Assembly (NCBI GenBank): GCA_024803745.1
Contig: JANJXV010000025.1
Coordinates: 19,282,610 to 19,346,609 of the forward strand
Length of the DNA: 64,000 nucleotides
Direction of reading: 5' to 3'
DNA from: Megascapheus bottae
Taxonomy: Eukaryota; Chordata; Mammalia; Rodentia; Geomyidae
Part shown: positions 11,686 to 21,724 of the stretch, piece after piece
Layout of the letters: each line of letters opens with the position of its first letter
How positions within the stretch are numbered: position 1 is the first letter of the stretch
Position numbers and translations under genes: made by a program
The notes under the pieces: model-generated
Told to the model about the DNA's origin: nothing
Seen by the model: only the letters and a program-made list of their open reading frames with translations
Database searches by the model: none

Positions 11686-11700
11686 TGTGCGTGTGCATAC
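11644..11700 (+). repeat. (GT)n microsatellite with GC interruptions
   Basis: About 20 gt units followed by gcgcgtgtgcgtgtgc. Confidence 0.95.
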
Positions 11701-11724
11701 ACCCACGTGTGCGTGCACTTCAAT

Positions 11725-11927
11725 GTCAATTCAGGCCTAGGTGCTGTCCCTGAACTTTTTTGCTAGTGCTTGTAACTTGAGCCACAGCTCCACTTCCTGC
11801 CTTATGGTGATTAGAGATGAGTCTCATGGACTTTACTGTTCATGCTGACTTCAAACCATGATCCTCATATCTCAGCCTCTTGTGGTAGCTAAGATTACAG
11901 GTATGAAGCATTGGTCCTCAGTCTTTC
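11725..11927 (-). mobile_element. B1/Geo-type SINE
   Basis: Reverse right half (gagccacagctccacttcct) then B1-like catgatcctcatatctcagc. Confidence 0.8.
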
Positions 11928-12431
11928 ATTGGGAATTTTAAAAAATGCATTATGTTAGGTCAGTATTGAGAACTATATCGCCTTAAGATCAATAAGTTTA
12001 TTCCTTTCAGCAGAGTATTTTGGGCAAAGGATTGCTTGTGTTTTACATAGTGGTATCTTATGGCATAGAATTAAAATAACATTAGATGAATTAACTAATG
12101 ACTATGGAGAGGCATGTGTAAGTATTCCTTGGCATTTCGGTATCACACTTACAATTGAGTTAGAAATTAGCAGTGTTATCTTTCTCATTTTTTTTACCTT
12201 CTCCCTTAAATGATCATTTTCTTTCTATTAACTATCAGCAGTTTACATAATTCCTACTTTGTTTTGTCTCTTGTATGAGTAAATATAGTCTCATACAAAT
12301 GGCATTCAGCATTGGGTGGTGTATAACTGCTGTCATGATAACTTTTAGTGCTGTTTTTAACTAAAAATACTAGAGTCAGAAACTGCCACCATATTTAAAA
12401 ATTGTCTTCCTCCTATTTTATTCCATGACTA

Positions 12432-12692
12432 ACTTTTTTTTTTTTTTTTTTTTTTTTAGAGGGAGGGTGTGGGTCATGGGGCTTGAACTTTGAGCCTGGG
12501 TGCTATCCCTGAGCTATTCAGCTCAAGGCAACCGCCCTACCCCTTGAGCCACAGCCCCACTTCCTGTTTTCTAGTAATTGGAGATAAGAGCTCAATGGTC
12601 TTTAGTGCCTGGGCTGGCTTTGAACCGCCATCTTCAGATCTCAGCCTCCTGAGTAGCTCGGGTTACAGATGTGAGCTACTGTGCCCAGTGAC
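12432..12692 (-). mobile_element. B1/Geo-type SINE, nearly complete
   Basis: T-run, ggtcatggggcttgaacttt, ccttgagccacagccccact and tcagcctcctgagtagct are all well preserved. Confidence 0.9.
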
Positions 12693-12695
12693 TGT

Positions 12696-12696
<1 letters not shown>

Positions 12697-12729
<33 letters not shown>

Positions 12730-13062
12730 GTGTCACAAAAAAATGAGTTTATTTTGAACCAGGAAGCAACAACAATCAAGAGAAGAGTCAAGACTGAGGA
12801 CTTGGCAATGCGACACTCGTGCCTGGGACTAGATTTATACTAGTACAAAGAAGCATTAAAATAGCTTTTCCTCTTTCAATGGAGCTCATCCTTGTTACAG
12901 TGCTTATACAGGATTGGAAAGCTTTACAGATCTAAGATCCCTGCATTTTTTGAAAATATTGTGGAAGGCAAAGAAGTCACCACAATGAAGTTTTGGCGGA
13001 CTCAAGATTTTTTTTCTTTCTGCACACACAGAAACAGCCAACAACCAAGTGTTTAACCTAAG
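12697..13062 (-). pseudogene. Retroposed 3' UTR of an unidentified mRNA
   Basis: A 31-base T-run abuts caaaaaaatgagtttatttt, which on the minus strand is an AATAAA-type signal about 20 nt before the poly(A). The following roughly 330 bp are unique, non-SINE sequence ending near the hAT fossil at 13065. This looks like a 5'-truncated processed copy. The source gene was not recognised, and no coding frame or clear target duplication was found. Confidence 0.55.
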
Positions 13063-13064
13063 AC

Positions 13065-13245
13065 ACAATTGACACCTTTTACAAGATTACTGTGGTGAGG
13101 AGCTGTGGCACACTGTAGGATGCTTAACGTCACCCCTGACTTCTACTTACTAGATGTCAGTAGCAACACATCCTCAAGTTATGACAACCAAAATTGACTC
13201 CAGATATTATTGCCTGGGTGTCAAATTAAGCCCTGGAGGAAAAGA
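13065..13245 (+). mobile_element. MER5-like hAT-Charlie DNA transposon fossil
   Basis: It follows the MER5A layout: ttgacaccttttacaagatt, cacactgtaggatgcttaac, ctagatgtcagtagcaacac, gttatgacaaccaaaattga, ctccagatattattgcctgg. Diverged, with the 3' inverted repeat lost. Confidence 0.75.
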
Positions 13246-13677
13246 ACTATCTTCAGAATATTTATCCAGCTGTCATAATTGTCTTTTCATGCTTTATCAA
13301 GGTAGACCAGTTGTCACTTTCCCAACGCCAGATACATATACACATACATGAGCACACGGATGTGTGTCTCTGCATGTGTGCCTGAACACGAAATGGAATT
13401 CCATATTGGATGGAAAGCACTAGTTCAGTTCCTCAAGAAATTAGAGTCAGTATATACCAGTACCATAATAAAAGCCTGTAAATACAGGCCATTTCCTCTT
13501 CTCCAGTGGAAACTACCACCATTATTTGCATTCAAGTGTTGAAGTCACTTCCTATTAAAGCTGAAAAGAAAATACTGTCTTTTTAAAATAAGAAATTTTC
13601 CTTGAGTTGGTTTCCCTGAAGCTCTCAGTAAATATTGAACAATCATAGGATCTTAATGAGTAAGCAGTTGAGTTGAG

Positions 13678-13755
13678 TCTGGGGCTTAGTGGTTGATGGT
13701 TTCACTAGCATGCTCGAGGACCTTTGTTCAATTCTCCCATCTCTTAAAAATGGGT
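13678..13755 (+). mobile_element. IDL-type monomer, old
   Basis: gggcttagtggttgatggtt, ctagcatgctcgaggacctt and tgttcaattctcc match the left tRNA-like half. Confidence 0.6.
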
Positions 13756-13942
13756 TTGAAATACTTAAGAGTTTATCCTAGGTTAACTTTATAACATACT
13801 TTTATACTTTTATATTTTTGTGATACAAGTCCAGTTCAGTGGCTGGAAAAGCACAGGGCACAGTCATTATAGCAAGCTCTGCCCTGCCATACAGTGTGGC
13901 TCCCTGTAAAGAAACCTTGTAGCCCTCATTTCTAAAAGAAGG

Positions 13943-14092
13943 GACTTAGAAGGCAATGCCTATAATCCTAGCTATTCAGGAGGCTAAGATCTAAGAATCA
14001 AGGTTTGAATCTCACTCAGACAGACAAATTTGAGTTCACCAGCAAAAAGCTGAAAGTGGAGCTATGGCTCAAGTGGCCAGGTGAAGCAAGGT
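13943..14092 (+). mobile_element. B1/Geo-type SINE, truncated
   Basis: gcctataatcctagctattc head and agctatggctcaagtgg; the right end is lost. Confidence 0.75.
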
Positions 14093-14094
14093 TC

Positions 14095-14420
14095 CTTTTC
14101 TAATAGTCTATAGTAATGTGTGTAAAGAAACATTAGCACCTAGAATAAAATAATATTCTTTTTGTATTATGTTTTTCCCTCTTCTCTTGTTGCCCTTTGG
14201 TTAATCTCATTTTGTTACAATTTCCCACTTTGTTACTTGGTATATTATATAGATGTTTACTTGTATATTTGAAAACGACGGGGGAAAATGAAGGGAGGAG
14301 GAAGGGGGACAAAAACATAAGAAGGGATATCAATGTATGAGAATTAATGCACCCTCCATCTGGTGACTAACTGTAACCTCTCTATACATTGAAATAAAAA
14401 ATTATTTTAAAAAAACTAAA
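14095..14420 (+). mobile_element. L1 3' end (sense) with polypurine tract and poly(A)
   Basis: It parallels 18884-19202: ttgttgccctttggttaatc, gaagggaggaggaaggggga, acaaaaacataagaaggg and a terminal aataaaaaattatttt. No ORF2 sequence remains. Confidence 0.75.
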
Positions 14421-14486
14421 AAAAGATGGTGTGCTTTTAAACTTTTTTCACAAATAATTAAAACATGTATTTAAAATATTGCTTGA

Positions 14487-14719
14487 GCTGGGCGTGGTGG
14501 CTCACGCCTGTAACCCTAGCTACTCAGGAGGCTGAGATCTGAGGATCGCAGTTCAAAGCCAGTGCAGGCACAAAAGGATTTGAGACTCTTATCTCCAATT
14601 AACCTCTAGAAAACGATAAGTGGAGCTTGGCTCAAAGGGTAGGGCAGTAGTCTTGATCTGAAGAGCTCAGGGACAGTGCCCAGGACGAGTTCAAGCACCA
14701 TGACCCACACACAAAAAAA
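14487..14719 (+). mobile_element. B1/Geo-type SINE, near-consensus
   Basis: gctgggcgtggtggctcacg at the head is the best-preserved B1/7SL-like promoter in the window. The right monomer and A-rich tail are intact. Confidence 0.92.
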
Positions 14720-15134
14720 TTATTTGAATATATCCTCTCTGCTTATCTGTTAATGTCTATATTACAAGGCAGTTCTTTTTAGAATAGTTTTAGGATCATC
14801 TGTACCTTCCTTTCCCAAAAATAATTAGTGTGGCCTAACTAGAGTGCATAAAATAAAGAGTATTATAACAACTGACTTTTAAAGCCATTAATGTCGACCT
14901 TTGAGACTTGGCCTTTTCTGTAGTTCCATCAATCAGTCTGTGCCACCTCCCCCAATATAAAGGCTCAGACACATGTGGAAACAGTTTATGTTACTGTGGA
15001 TTATGGTAGTGGGGAGAAGGAGGAGAGGAATAATGGCACTGTCTTGCTTTAGCTCTTACATTTGATAATATCATACCTATGTTTGACTTGAAGGTGGATA
15101 AATGTATTAATGTTAATACGTTTTCTATATTTAG

Positions 15135-15203
15135 GTTATACTATTAGATATTACACTGGAACTTCAGAAGCAAATTATGTCTGAATTGGAAATTCTTTAC
15201 AAG
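15135..15203 (+). CDS. MAP2K5: MAP2K5 exon, N-lobe alpha-C region (about residues 196-218)
   Basis: The 69-nt exon is flanked by tatatttag and gtaatt and encodes 23 residues starting VILLDITLELQKQIMSELEI. It covers the end of beta3 and the alpha-C helix. The glutamate in SELEIL is positioned to form the conserved salt bridge with Lys195. Phase 0 at both ends means skipping would remove 23 residues without a frameshift but would destroy the kinase fold. It is separated from the next exon by only 87 bp. Confidence 0.95.
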
Positions 15204-15290
15204 GTAATTTTTTCCTAGTTACTTTCACTTGTAAAACTGTGGGACATGTTGACTTTCAGATTTCTAACTACTTTTTGCCTTTTGTTGCAG
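15204..15290 (+). other. MAP2K5: Very short MAP2K5 intron (87 bp) with a visible branch site
   Basis: This intron runs from gtaattttttcc to ttttgttgcag. A branch-point-like ttctaacta sits at 15262-15270, with its likely branch adenosine about 23 nt before the acceptor, followed by a pyrimidine tract. It is the only intron here near the minimum size for mammalian splicing and it contains no repeat. Confidence 0.85.
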
Positions 15291-15372
15291 TGTGACTCAT
15301 CATATATAATAGGATTTTATGGGGCGTTTTTTGTAGAAAACAGGATTTCAATATGTACAGAATTCATGGATG
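15291..15372 (+). CDS. MAP2K5: MAP2K5 exon, N-lobe beta4-beta5 and hinge (about residues 219-246)
   Basis: The 82-nt exon encodes CDSSYIIGFYGAFFVENRIS followed by ICTEFMD, then the first base of a glycine codon. It has a gcag acceptor and a gtaagc donor. The segment spans beta4 and beta5 and the hinge (ICTEFMDGG), which in MEKs contacts the adenine ring of ATP. It ends in phase 1, and the next exon supplies GG to finish the glycine. No substitution breaks a recognised kinase motif. Confidence 0.95.
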
Positions 15373-15984
15373 GTAAGCTTTTACTTTTTAGTATTTTAAA
15401 ATGACTTCTGGAGTAGAGAGTGCAATAAAACCTGATTTGGGTATGGATGTTGATTAAAAATGATTAAAATACACTAAGAATTGTGTCCTTTATACTTGAA
15501 ATCATCTTACTGTTAGAGATTCCTGGTGTTACACATTTATAACTGAGCTACAGTTTTAAGAGTTTTAACTTCATTTACTTTTATTGAAAATTTAAATAGA
15601 AGAGATTAAATACTGGTCTATTTGGTGGCGTGATATTTCATTCTTGCATCCAATCTGTCTTTACTTGCAAAACAGATGTTCTGTTCTTCTAATGTTTCAA
15701 TAGCCAAAACAGATTTTCTTTTAAAGAAATCTATTAACCCAATGTCCTGTGTGTTTTAGAAAGAAATCAGTTCTTAATTGCAAGATAAGGAATTGTTTTC
15801 CAACACAGCTGTTTTGCCAAGATGTGTTTAGTTTTCTTTGGATTTAAGTTTTTTCTTCAACCTATAATTTTTATTCATTCTGTTTTACTTTGATTTGAAT
15901 GTTGTGGCAATAATACAGATTTCCAGGAGTGCTCTCAGTGCAAATGATGCTATCCTGATTATTTTTCACCCTTTTAAACTCACA

Positions 15985-16065
15985 GTCTTTACTTTTTTTT
16001 GGTCAGTCGTGGGGTCAGGACACTTGTCCCTGAGTTCTTCAACTCAAGGCTGGTCTTTACATTTT
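15985..16065 (-). mobile_element. Geo-type SINE half, fragment
   Basis: ttggtcagtcgtggggtcag and gagttcttcaactcaagg only. Confidence 0.55.
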
Positions 16066-16154
16066 AATGGTGAGCCCATTAAAATACTGTGAACTCTACC
16101 TTGTATGACTAATAAATGCTAATTTTTTAAAAAGCCCTAAAGAAGAAAGAACAA

Positions 16155-16398
16155 GTTTGGTGCCAGTGGCTTAGGCCTGTATTCCTAACTATTGAGGAGG
16201 CTGAGATTTAAGAATCATGATCTGAAGCCAGCTTAGGCCGACAAATCTTAGAGAGTATTTATCTTTACTTAACCAGTGTAAAGCCAGAAGTAGAGGCATG
16301 TCTCAAGTGGTAGAGTGCCATACTTGAACAAAAAAGCTAAGGGACAGTTCCCAGGCTTGAGTCCAAACCCCAGTATGGCACAGAAAAACAAAAAAGAC
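16155..16398 (+). mobile_element. B1/Geo-type SINE
   Basis: ggtgccagtggcttaggcct head, tctcaagtggtagagtgcca and an A-rich tail with several interruptions. Confidence 0.82.
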
Positions 16399-16559
16399 AA
16401 AAAGATGCAACTTTTAAAAACATACTTACTTCGCTCTTAGTGGAAATTCTTGGTGTGATAGTGAAACAATTTATTCATACACTGTTATGACCCAAAATTT
16501 ATAACTTGGTATTACAGTAAATATGTAATAATGCATTGCAAATTAGTTCTAGTAGAGGT

Positions 16560-16703
16560 CAAGCCTGAGCAGGAGGGTCATAAAACTCTTTATTTGCAAT
16601 TAAGCACCAAAAAAGTTGGAAGTAGAGTTGTGCCACAAGGGGTAGAGTACTAGCAGCGGCAGCATGAGTTCAAGCCCCAGTATAAGTGCATGCATGCACA
16701 TAG

Positions 16704-16745
<42 letters not shown>
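16560..16745 (+). mobile_element. B1/Geo-type SINE fragment ending in a (CA)n tract
   Basis: agttcaagccccagtataag runs into a (CA)20 at 16705-16745, so the SINE tail probably seeded the microsatellite. Confidence 0.7.
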
Positions 16746-16747
<2 letters not shown>

Positions 16748-16782
16748 CTCAGATGTCAGCCTCCTGAGTAGCTGGTTTTTTG

Positions 16783-17340
16783 TTTGTTTTATTGTAAAAC
16801 AATACATAAGTTACATAAGTCAGGAAACAAGTACATTTGGTTTTGAACAGTGGTGTCACAGCTTCCCTCGTTTTCTCCCAGTTTTCTTCCTCCTAATCCC
16901 TCTTCTCCCAAGTGGTATAGTTCATTCCAACATAGTGTCTAGTGAGCTCATTGAGTTCACTACTGAATTAGTTCACCTTTTTTTTTTTAATTGTTGGGAT
17001 AATGTATAGAGGGGTTACAGTTACATTCGCCAGGTTAGTAGATGCATTACTTCTCACACATTGATACCCCTTCTCGTGTTTTTGTCCCCATATCCCTCCC
17101 TCTCTCCACCCCCTAAATTAGTTTACACTTTGTCTCACTATTTCTGTGCTTCTTTCCATCCCCAAATAAGAAAAATTTACATGCAAGACAAAAAATGAGT
17201 AGCTAGCATTCTAGGAACTATAGGTTATTGATATATTATACCTTTGAAGCTGAGGAGCATGTGTGCTGCAACTCTGGGGTTTTTTTTCCCCCTAAAATTT
17301 TTTTTCTGTGGGTTTGAGAGCCAGATTATCAATTTCTCTG
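16783..17340 (-). mobile_element. Two antisense L1 3' ends
   Basis: Reversed L1 tail words such as gtatagaggggttacagtta, gatacccc and tccctccctctctccacccc; a second T-run near 16980 marks the start of the second copy. Confidence 0.65.
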
Positions 17341-17375
17341 AAAAAAAAAAAGCCAGCTGGGATTATTTTGTAATT

Positions 17376-17612
17376 TTTTTTTTTTGATTGTGAGGCTTGA
17401 ACTCTGGGTGGCCTGGGCACTTTCCCTGAGCTCTTTAGCTCAAGGCTGTACCTCTACCCTTTTGAGCCACAGGGCCACTTCTGGTTTTCTGGTGGCTAAT
17501 TGGAGATGAGAGTCTCATGGATGTTCATGCCTGGGCTGGCTTTGAAACACTATCCTCAGATCTCGGCCTCCATAGTAGCTAGGATCACAGGTGTGAGCCA
17601 CCAGTGCCCAGC
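17376..17612 (-). mobile_element. B1/Geo-type SINE
   Basis: Full reverse element from the T-run to gtgtgagccaccagtgccc. Confidence 0.88.
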
Positions 17613-18404
17613 TAAAATTTACTTTTATTGTCAAGGTGATGTACAGAGGGGTTACAGTTACATACATAAGGTAGTGAGTACACTTGTTGTCGAACATTGT
17701 TAGCCCCCTGCACGTTTTTTTCCCACTTTCCCTTCCCCATCCCTGTCCCCCAAGTTACAAAGTTTATTTCTAATATATTGTCTTGTATCACTGTTGCATT
17801 GGTTCATCATTTGCCCTTTTTCTCACCATTTTGTTGTTCTGCTTCCCTCCCCAATTCAAATAAACCAAGTACCAAAATCAGATACAGTGACAACAGGGCA
17901 TAAACCATAAGAGGGTAAAAAAGGAAAGAAGAAATAACATAGCATATTAAAAAACAACCACAAAGAAAACCCTCTTGTTTCCATATCTTGGAGTTCATTT
18001 TGATTAGCCTCATCTTATACGGTCAATGTACTGTGATCCTCTTCTAGAAAAATTCTACATATATACTAATTATTACTAATGAGGGAAACCATGGAGTCCA
18101 TGTATCTTTGGTTCTGGCTTACTTAATAAGTTTTTCCAAGTCTTTCCATTTCCTTACAAATATAGCAATTCCATTCTTTCTGATGGTAGCATAGATTTCT
18201 ATTGTGTGTATATATGTACATATGTGTGTGTACATACCCACCACATTTTCTTGATCCATTCATCTACTAAGGGACATGTGGCTTGGTTCCATATCTTAAC
18301 TATGCTAAATAATTCTGCAATGAACACGATTGTGCTGGTAGCTTTAGCATATCTTGTTTTTGAACTTTTGGATTAATGCCCAGAAATTGGATTGCTGGAA
18401 TATG
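17613..18404 (-). mobile_element. L1 3' end and ORF2 C-terminal part, antisense
   Basis: gtacagaggggttacagtta and a pyrimidine-rich 3' UTR lead into cttggttccatatcttaact, ctgcaatgaacacgattgtg and attaatgcccagaaattgg, the reversed end of ORF2. Closely related to 43985-44440. No open frame survives. Confidence 0.82.
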
Positions 18405-18554
18405 TGGCTAGGATTTATAGGGATGAGCTACTGGTGCCTGGTTATGCATATATTTTAGTGTGCCAAATGCCATGCTGTTTTTGATACCGTGGTTTTGAAT
18501 TATAATTTAAAATTAGGTATTGTGATACCTTTACCATGGCCTCTTCTTCTCTCT

Positions 18555-18690
18555 CTTTTTTCATGTGGAGCTGGACCTTACTCAGAATCTTACTCTTCTT
18601 TGCTAGACAGGTGCTCTACCTCTTAAGTTGTGCCACAGCCTCTTTTGCTTTAATTATTTTTCAAATTGGATCTCTTGCAATTCTATCTAT
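18555..18690 (-). mobile_element. Old ID/B1-like fragment
   Basis: gctagacaggtgctctacct and gtgccacagcctcttttgct. Confidence 0.5.
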
Positions 18691-18866
18691 ACTTTTAATC
18701 AAAGATTTTTTTCCTACATTGACTAAAATGATTCTATAATTTTTTTCCCCTAATTTTGTGGGTCATGAACTTGGCTTGGGCACTGTCCCTGAGCTCTTCA
18801 GCTCAAGGCTTCTGCCCTACCTTGAGCCAAGCCCCACTTCACATTTGCTAGAGATTAATTGGAGAT

Positions 18867-19219
18867 AAGACTCTCAGGTTTTTAAAAGCCATAATGAGTG
18901 ATTGTTGTCCTTAATGTAATGTACTATGTTATCTCTCATCTCTTTTGCTGTCCCTTGGTTATCTCATATTGTTACAGTATCTTACCTTGCTATCTGATAT
19001 ATTCTATATATGTTTATTTGGTTATTTGAAATAGGATAGGGAAGGGGGGAAAACAAGATGAGGGGTGGGGGAGGGGGAGGGAAATGGGGACCAAAACATA
19101 AGAAACGGTATCAGTGTTTGTGAAGTAATGCACTTTCTATCTGCTGAATATAACGTAACCCTTCTATTAATTACAATAAAAATATATGGAAAAGAAAAAA
19201 AAAAGAGTCTCAGGTTTTT
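18867..19219 (+). mobile_element. Truncated L1 3' end nested in a SINE, with target duplication
   Basis: L1 tail 18884-19202. aaga(c/g)tctcaggttttt at 18867-18883 and 19203-19219 flanks it, with one mismatch. The 3' end is aataaaaatatatgg plus an A-run. Confidence 0.88.
19035..19090 (+). other. G-rich polypurine tract in the L1 3' UTR, G-quadruplex-type
   Basis: aggggtgggggagggggagg (19061-19080), followed by ga, gives four G-runs of three or more with single-base loops, the canonical intramolecular quadruplex pattern. G-rich polypurine tracts are a known feature of mammalian L1 3' UTRs. Confidence 0.75.
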
Positions 19220-19873
19220 TTGTGCCCGGGCTGGCTTAGAACCTTGATCCTCAGATCTCAGCCTCCTGTGTCGCTAGGATTACAGGCATGAGCTACCACA
19301 CTCAGCTGATCCTATAATTTTTATTGATGATTCTATGTGCCATATTAGTTTTATTCATTCACATAAATTGAATTGTCTTCACATCTTTGAAATGAAACTA
19401 CCTTGATTATGTTATGTGTACTATTGAATTTTGATTGCATGTTTTTCATCGGAAGTTTACATCTATGTTTATTAAGGAAGCTGATCTATAGTTTTCATTT
19501 TGTTGCTCATTATCTGGTTTTAGTATAGAGTAATAACAGCTTCATAGATTGAATTATAGTATTCCTTCTTTTTTGTTTTATGGGATAGTTTGTGGAGCTG
19601 TGATATTCTTCAAAAGTCTGGTAGAATTTATCAAAGAATCCATCTACTCCTAAGCTGCTCTTTGAGATGGCTGCCAATTTAGTACTCATTATAGGTCTGT
19701 GCAAGTAGTTTATATCCTCTTGTTCCAATTTTGCTATGCCATGTATGTCTAGAAATTTCTATTAGATTTGCAGTTTATTGGACTATACATTTACAAAATA
19801 TTCCCTGTTGATTGTCTGAATTTCAGGAGTAGTAGTTGTAATATTCCTCTTTTCATCTCTAATTTTATTTATT

Positions 19874-20097
19874 TGGGGATCTCTCTTTTTTTTTTTTTTG
19901 ACAGTTCTGGGCTTGAGCTCAAGGCCTGAGCACTGTCCTTGGACTTTCTCAAGGCTAGAGCTCTACCACTTGAGCCTCAGCACCACTTCTGGCTTTTTTC
20001 TATGTATATGGCACCAAGGAATCGAACCCGGTCTTCATGGATGCTAGGCAAGCACTCTACCACTAGGCCAAACTCCCAGCCTGGGGATCTCTCTTTT
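19874..20097 (-). mobile_element. IDL-Geo-type SINE with perfect 16-bp target duplication
   Basis: Element 19890-20081. tggggatctctctttt at 19874-19889 and 20082-20097. It interrupts L1 ORF2, so it is younger than that L1. Confidence 0.93.
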
Positions 20098-20339
20098 GGT
20101 TAGTTTTGTTATGAGTTTGTCAGTCTTGGTTATCTTTTCAAAGAGAACAGTTCTACTCAGGAAAATTTGTAGTTCTTAGTGCCTACAAAGAGAACAGTCT
20201 TTGTTTCATCAATTCTTTGTATTGTCATTTTAGTCTCCATTTCATTAACTTTTGCTCTTATCTCTATTATTTTATCCATCTTCTGGTTTTGATTTGAAAT
20301 AGTAATCTTGGTTGGCAATTACTAACTTTCAAAACCTGA

Positions 20340-21115
20340 AATATATTATTTCATACTTTCCTGGCTTTTAGAATTTTTGCTGAGAGGTCTGATGTGATTC
20401 TAATGGGTTTGTAAGTTCTATTTTGTAGCTTTTAGTGTTCTGTGTTCTGGTGCTTGAACTCAGGGCCTGAGCATTGTCCTCGGGCTTTCTAAAGGCTAGA
20501 GCTCTGCCACTTGAGCCACAGTATCACTTCTGGCTTTTTTCTATGTATATGGTACCAAGGAGTCGAACCCAGGTCTTTGTGCCTGCTAGGCAAGTACTCT
20601 GCTACTAGGCCAACCTCCCAGACCTGGACAAATTTCCTTTGTGATTGTCTACTTTGAGTTCTGTATGTTCCTGTATCTATCTGAATGTCCATATCTTGCC
20701 ATAGATTTGGGAAATTTTCTGCTATAATTTCTTTGAATACATTTTCTTTAGTTTATGTCTTAGTTCCTTTTCCCATTCCATGGATGCTTAGATTTGTTGT
20801 ATTGATAATATTGTCCCGAGGTTCTTGAAAATTGTAACCATGCTTATTTATTGCTATCAGAAAACGATACTTCCTCAACTTTGTCTTCAGTGTCTGATAG
20901 TCTTTTCTCTGCTTTACCTAGTTTATTGGTGATGCTTTTTTCCCTGTGGTTATTTGATTTATTGACCTTTTCACTTTCAAGATATTTGTGGTTATCTTTC
21001 CAAATCTCAGTATCCTTGCTGAACTTTTCATCCATTTTTGCTACTTTCTCATCCAGATCTTAAATTGCCTTCCTTATATCATTCAACTATTTTAATTTTA
21101 AAATTTGTATTTGAA
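20340..21115 (-). mobile_element. L1 ORF1 remnant, antisense
   Basis: The minus strand at 21035-20844 keeps a short frame of KDTEIWKDNHKYLE... and GKAEKRLSDTEDKVEEVS, a lysine/glutamate-rich coiled coil like L1 ORF1p. Stops lie on both sides, and a SINE interrupts at 20440-20626. Confidence 0.7.
20440..20626 (-). mobile_element. IDL-Geo-type SINE
   Basis: Right half starts ctggtgcttgaactcagggc; left half ends gctactaggccaacctccca. Confidence 0.88.
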
Positions 21116-21225
21116 AATGCTGAAAACAGACAGATTAAAGTCACATAAGTCGGGCAAAGAATACATTTCCTTCTAGATGTCAGCTGTTTATTTTAATCCT
21201 TTTTGAGGCCATTTATAATTTTTAT

Positions 21226-21271
<46 letters not shown>

Positions 21272-21288
21272 TGTGTGTGTGTGTGTGT
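21226..21288 (+). repeat. (GT)n microsatellite
   Basis: About 30 units with one gcgc interruption; it directly abuts a SINE. Confidence 0.95.
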
Positions 21289-21516
21289 TCTGCTCCTGGG
21301 GCTTAATCTCAGGGCCTGAGATTCTCAAGCTTTCTTTGCTATAAGCTAGTGCCCTACTACTTGAACCATAGCTTCACTGCTGGCTTTTTACTGGTTAATT
21401 GGAGATAAGAGCCTCATGGACTTTCCTAAGTAGGCTGGCTTTGAACCATGATCCTCAGATCTCAGGCCTCTGTATAGTAGATAGGATCATAGTCATGAGC
21501 CATCAGTGCCCTGCTT
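21289..21516 (-). mobile_element. B1/Geo-type SINE
   Basis: cctggggcttaatctcaggg to atagtcatgagccatcagt. Confidence 0.82.
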
Positions 21517-21529
21517 TTTTGGTATTTTT

Positions 21530-21722
21530 CTTTTTGCCAGTCCTAGGGCTTGAACTCAAGGCCTAGGCACTGTCCTTGAGATTTCTCAAGGTTACCACCC
21601 TGCCACTTGTCACAGCACCCTTTCCGGCTTTCTCTGTGTATGTGGTATTGAAGAATCAAACCCAGGGTTTCATGCATGCTAGGCAAGCACTCTACTGCTA
21701 GCTAGGCCACACTCCCAGGCCC
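21530..21722 (-). mobile_element. IDL-Geo-type SINE
   Basis: tttgccagtcctagggcttg to taggccacactcccaggc, with a small gcta duplication in the left monomer. Confidence 0.87.
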
Positions 21723-21724
21723 TC

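Larger units (their letters stand above)
2381..15134 (+). other. MAP2K5: MAP2K5 intron, 12.75 kb
   Basis: The intron holds dimeric SINEs, a tetranucleotide tract (3851-4218), an antisense L1 (6240-7620), several MIR pieces and a retroposed 3' UTR (12700-13060). 8300-8880, 9070-9840 and 10100-11480 are largely unique sequence without genes. Confidence 0.85.
18745..19308 (-). mobile_element. B1/Geo-type SINE split by an L1 3'-end insertion
   Basis: SINE halves at 18745-18883 and 19220-19308 rejoin at gact/gagtctcaggttttt. The intervening piece is a sense-oriented L1 tail. Confidence 0.88.
18440..20345 (-). mobile_element. L1 ORF2 remnant, antisense, broken by SINEs and an L1 tail
   Basis: Reversed reverse-transcriptase words include gccatgctgtttttgatacc, catctatgtttattaaggaa and gtctggtagaatttatcaaag. 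Against a normal L1 there is a large deletion between 18404 and 18440. Insertions sit at 18555-18690, 18745-19308 and 19890-20081. Confidence 0.75.
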
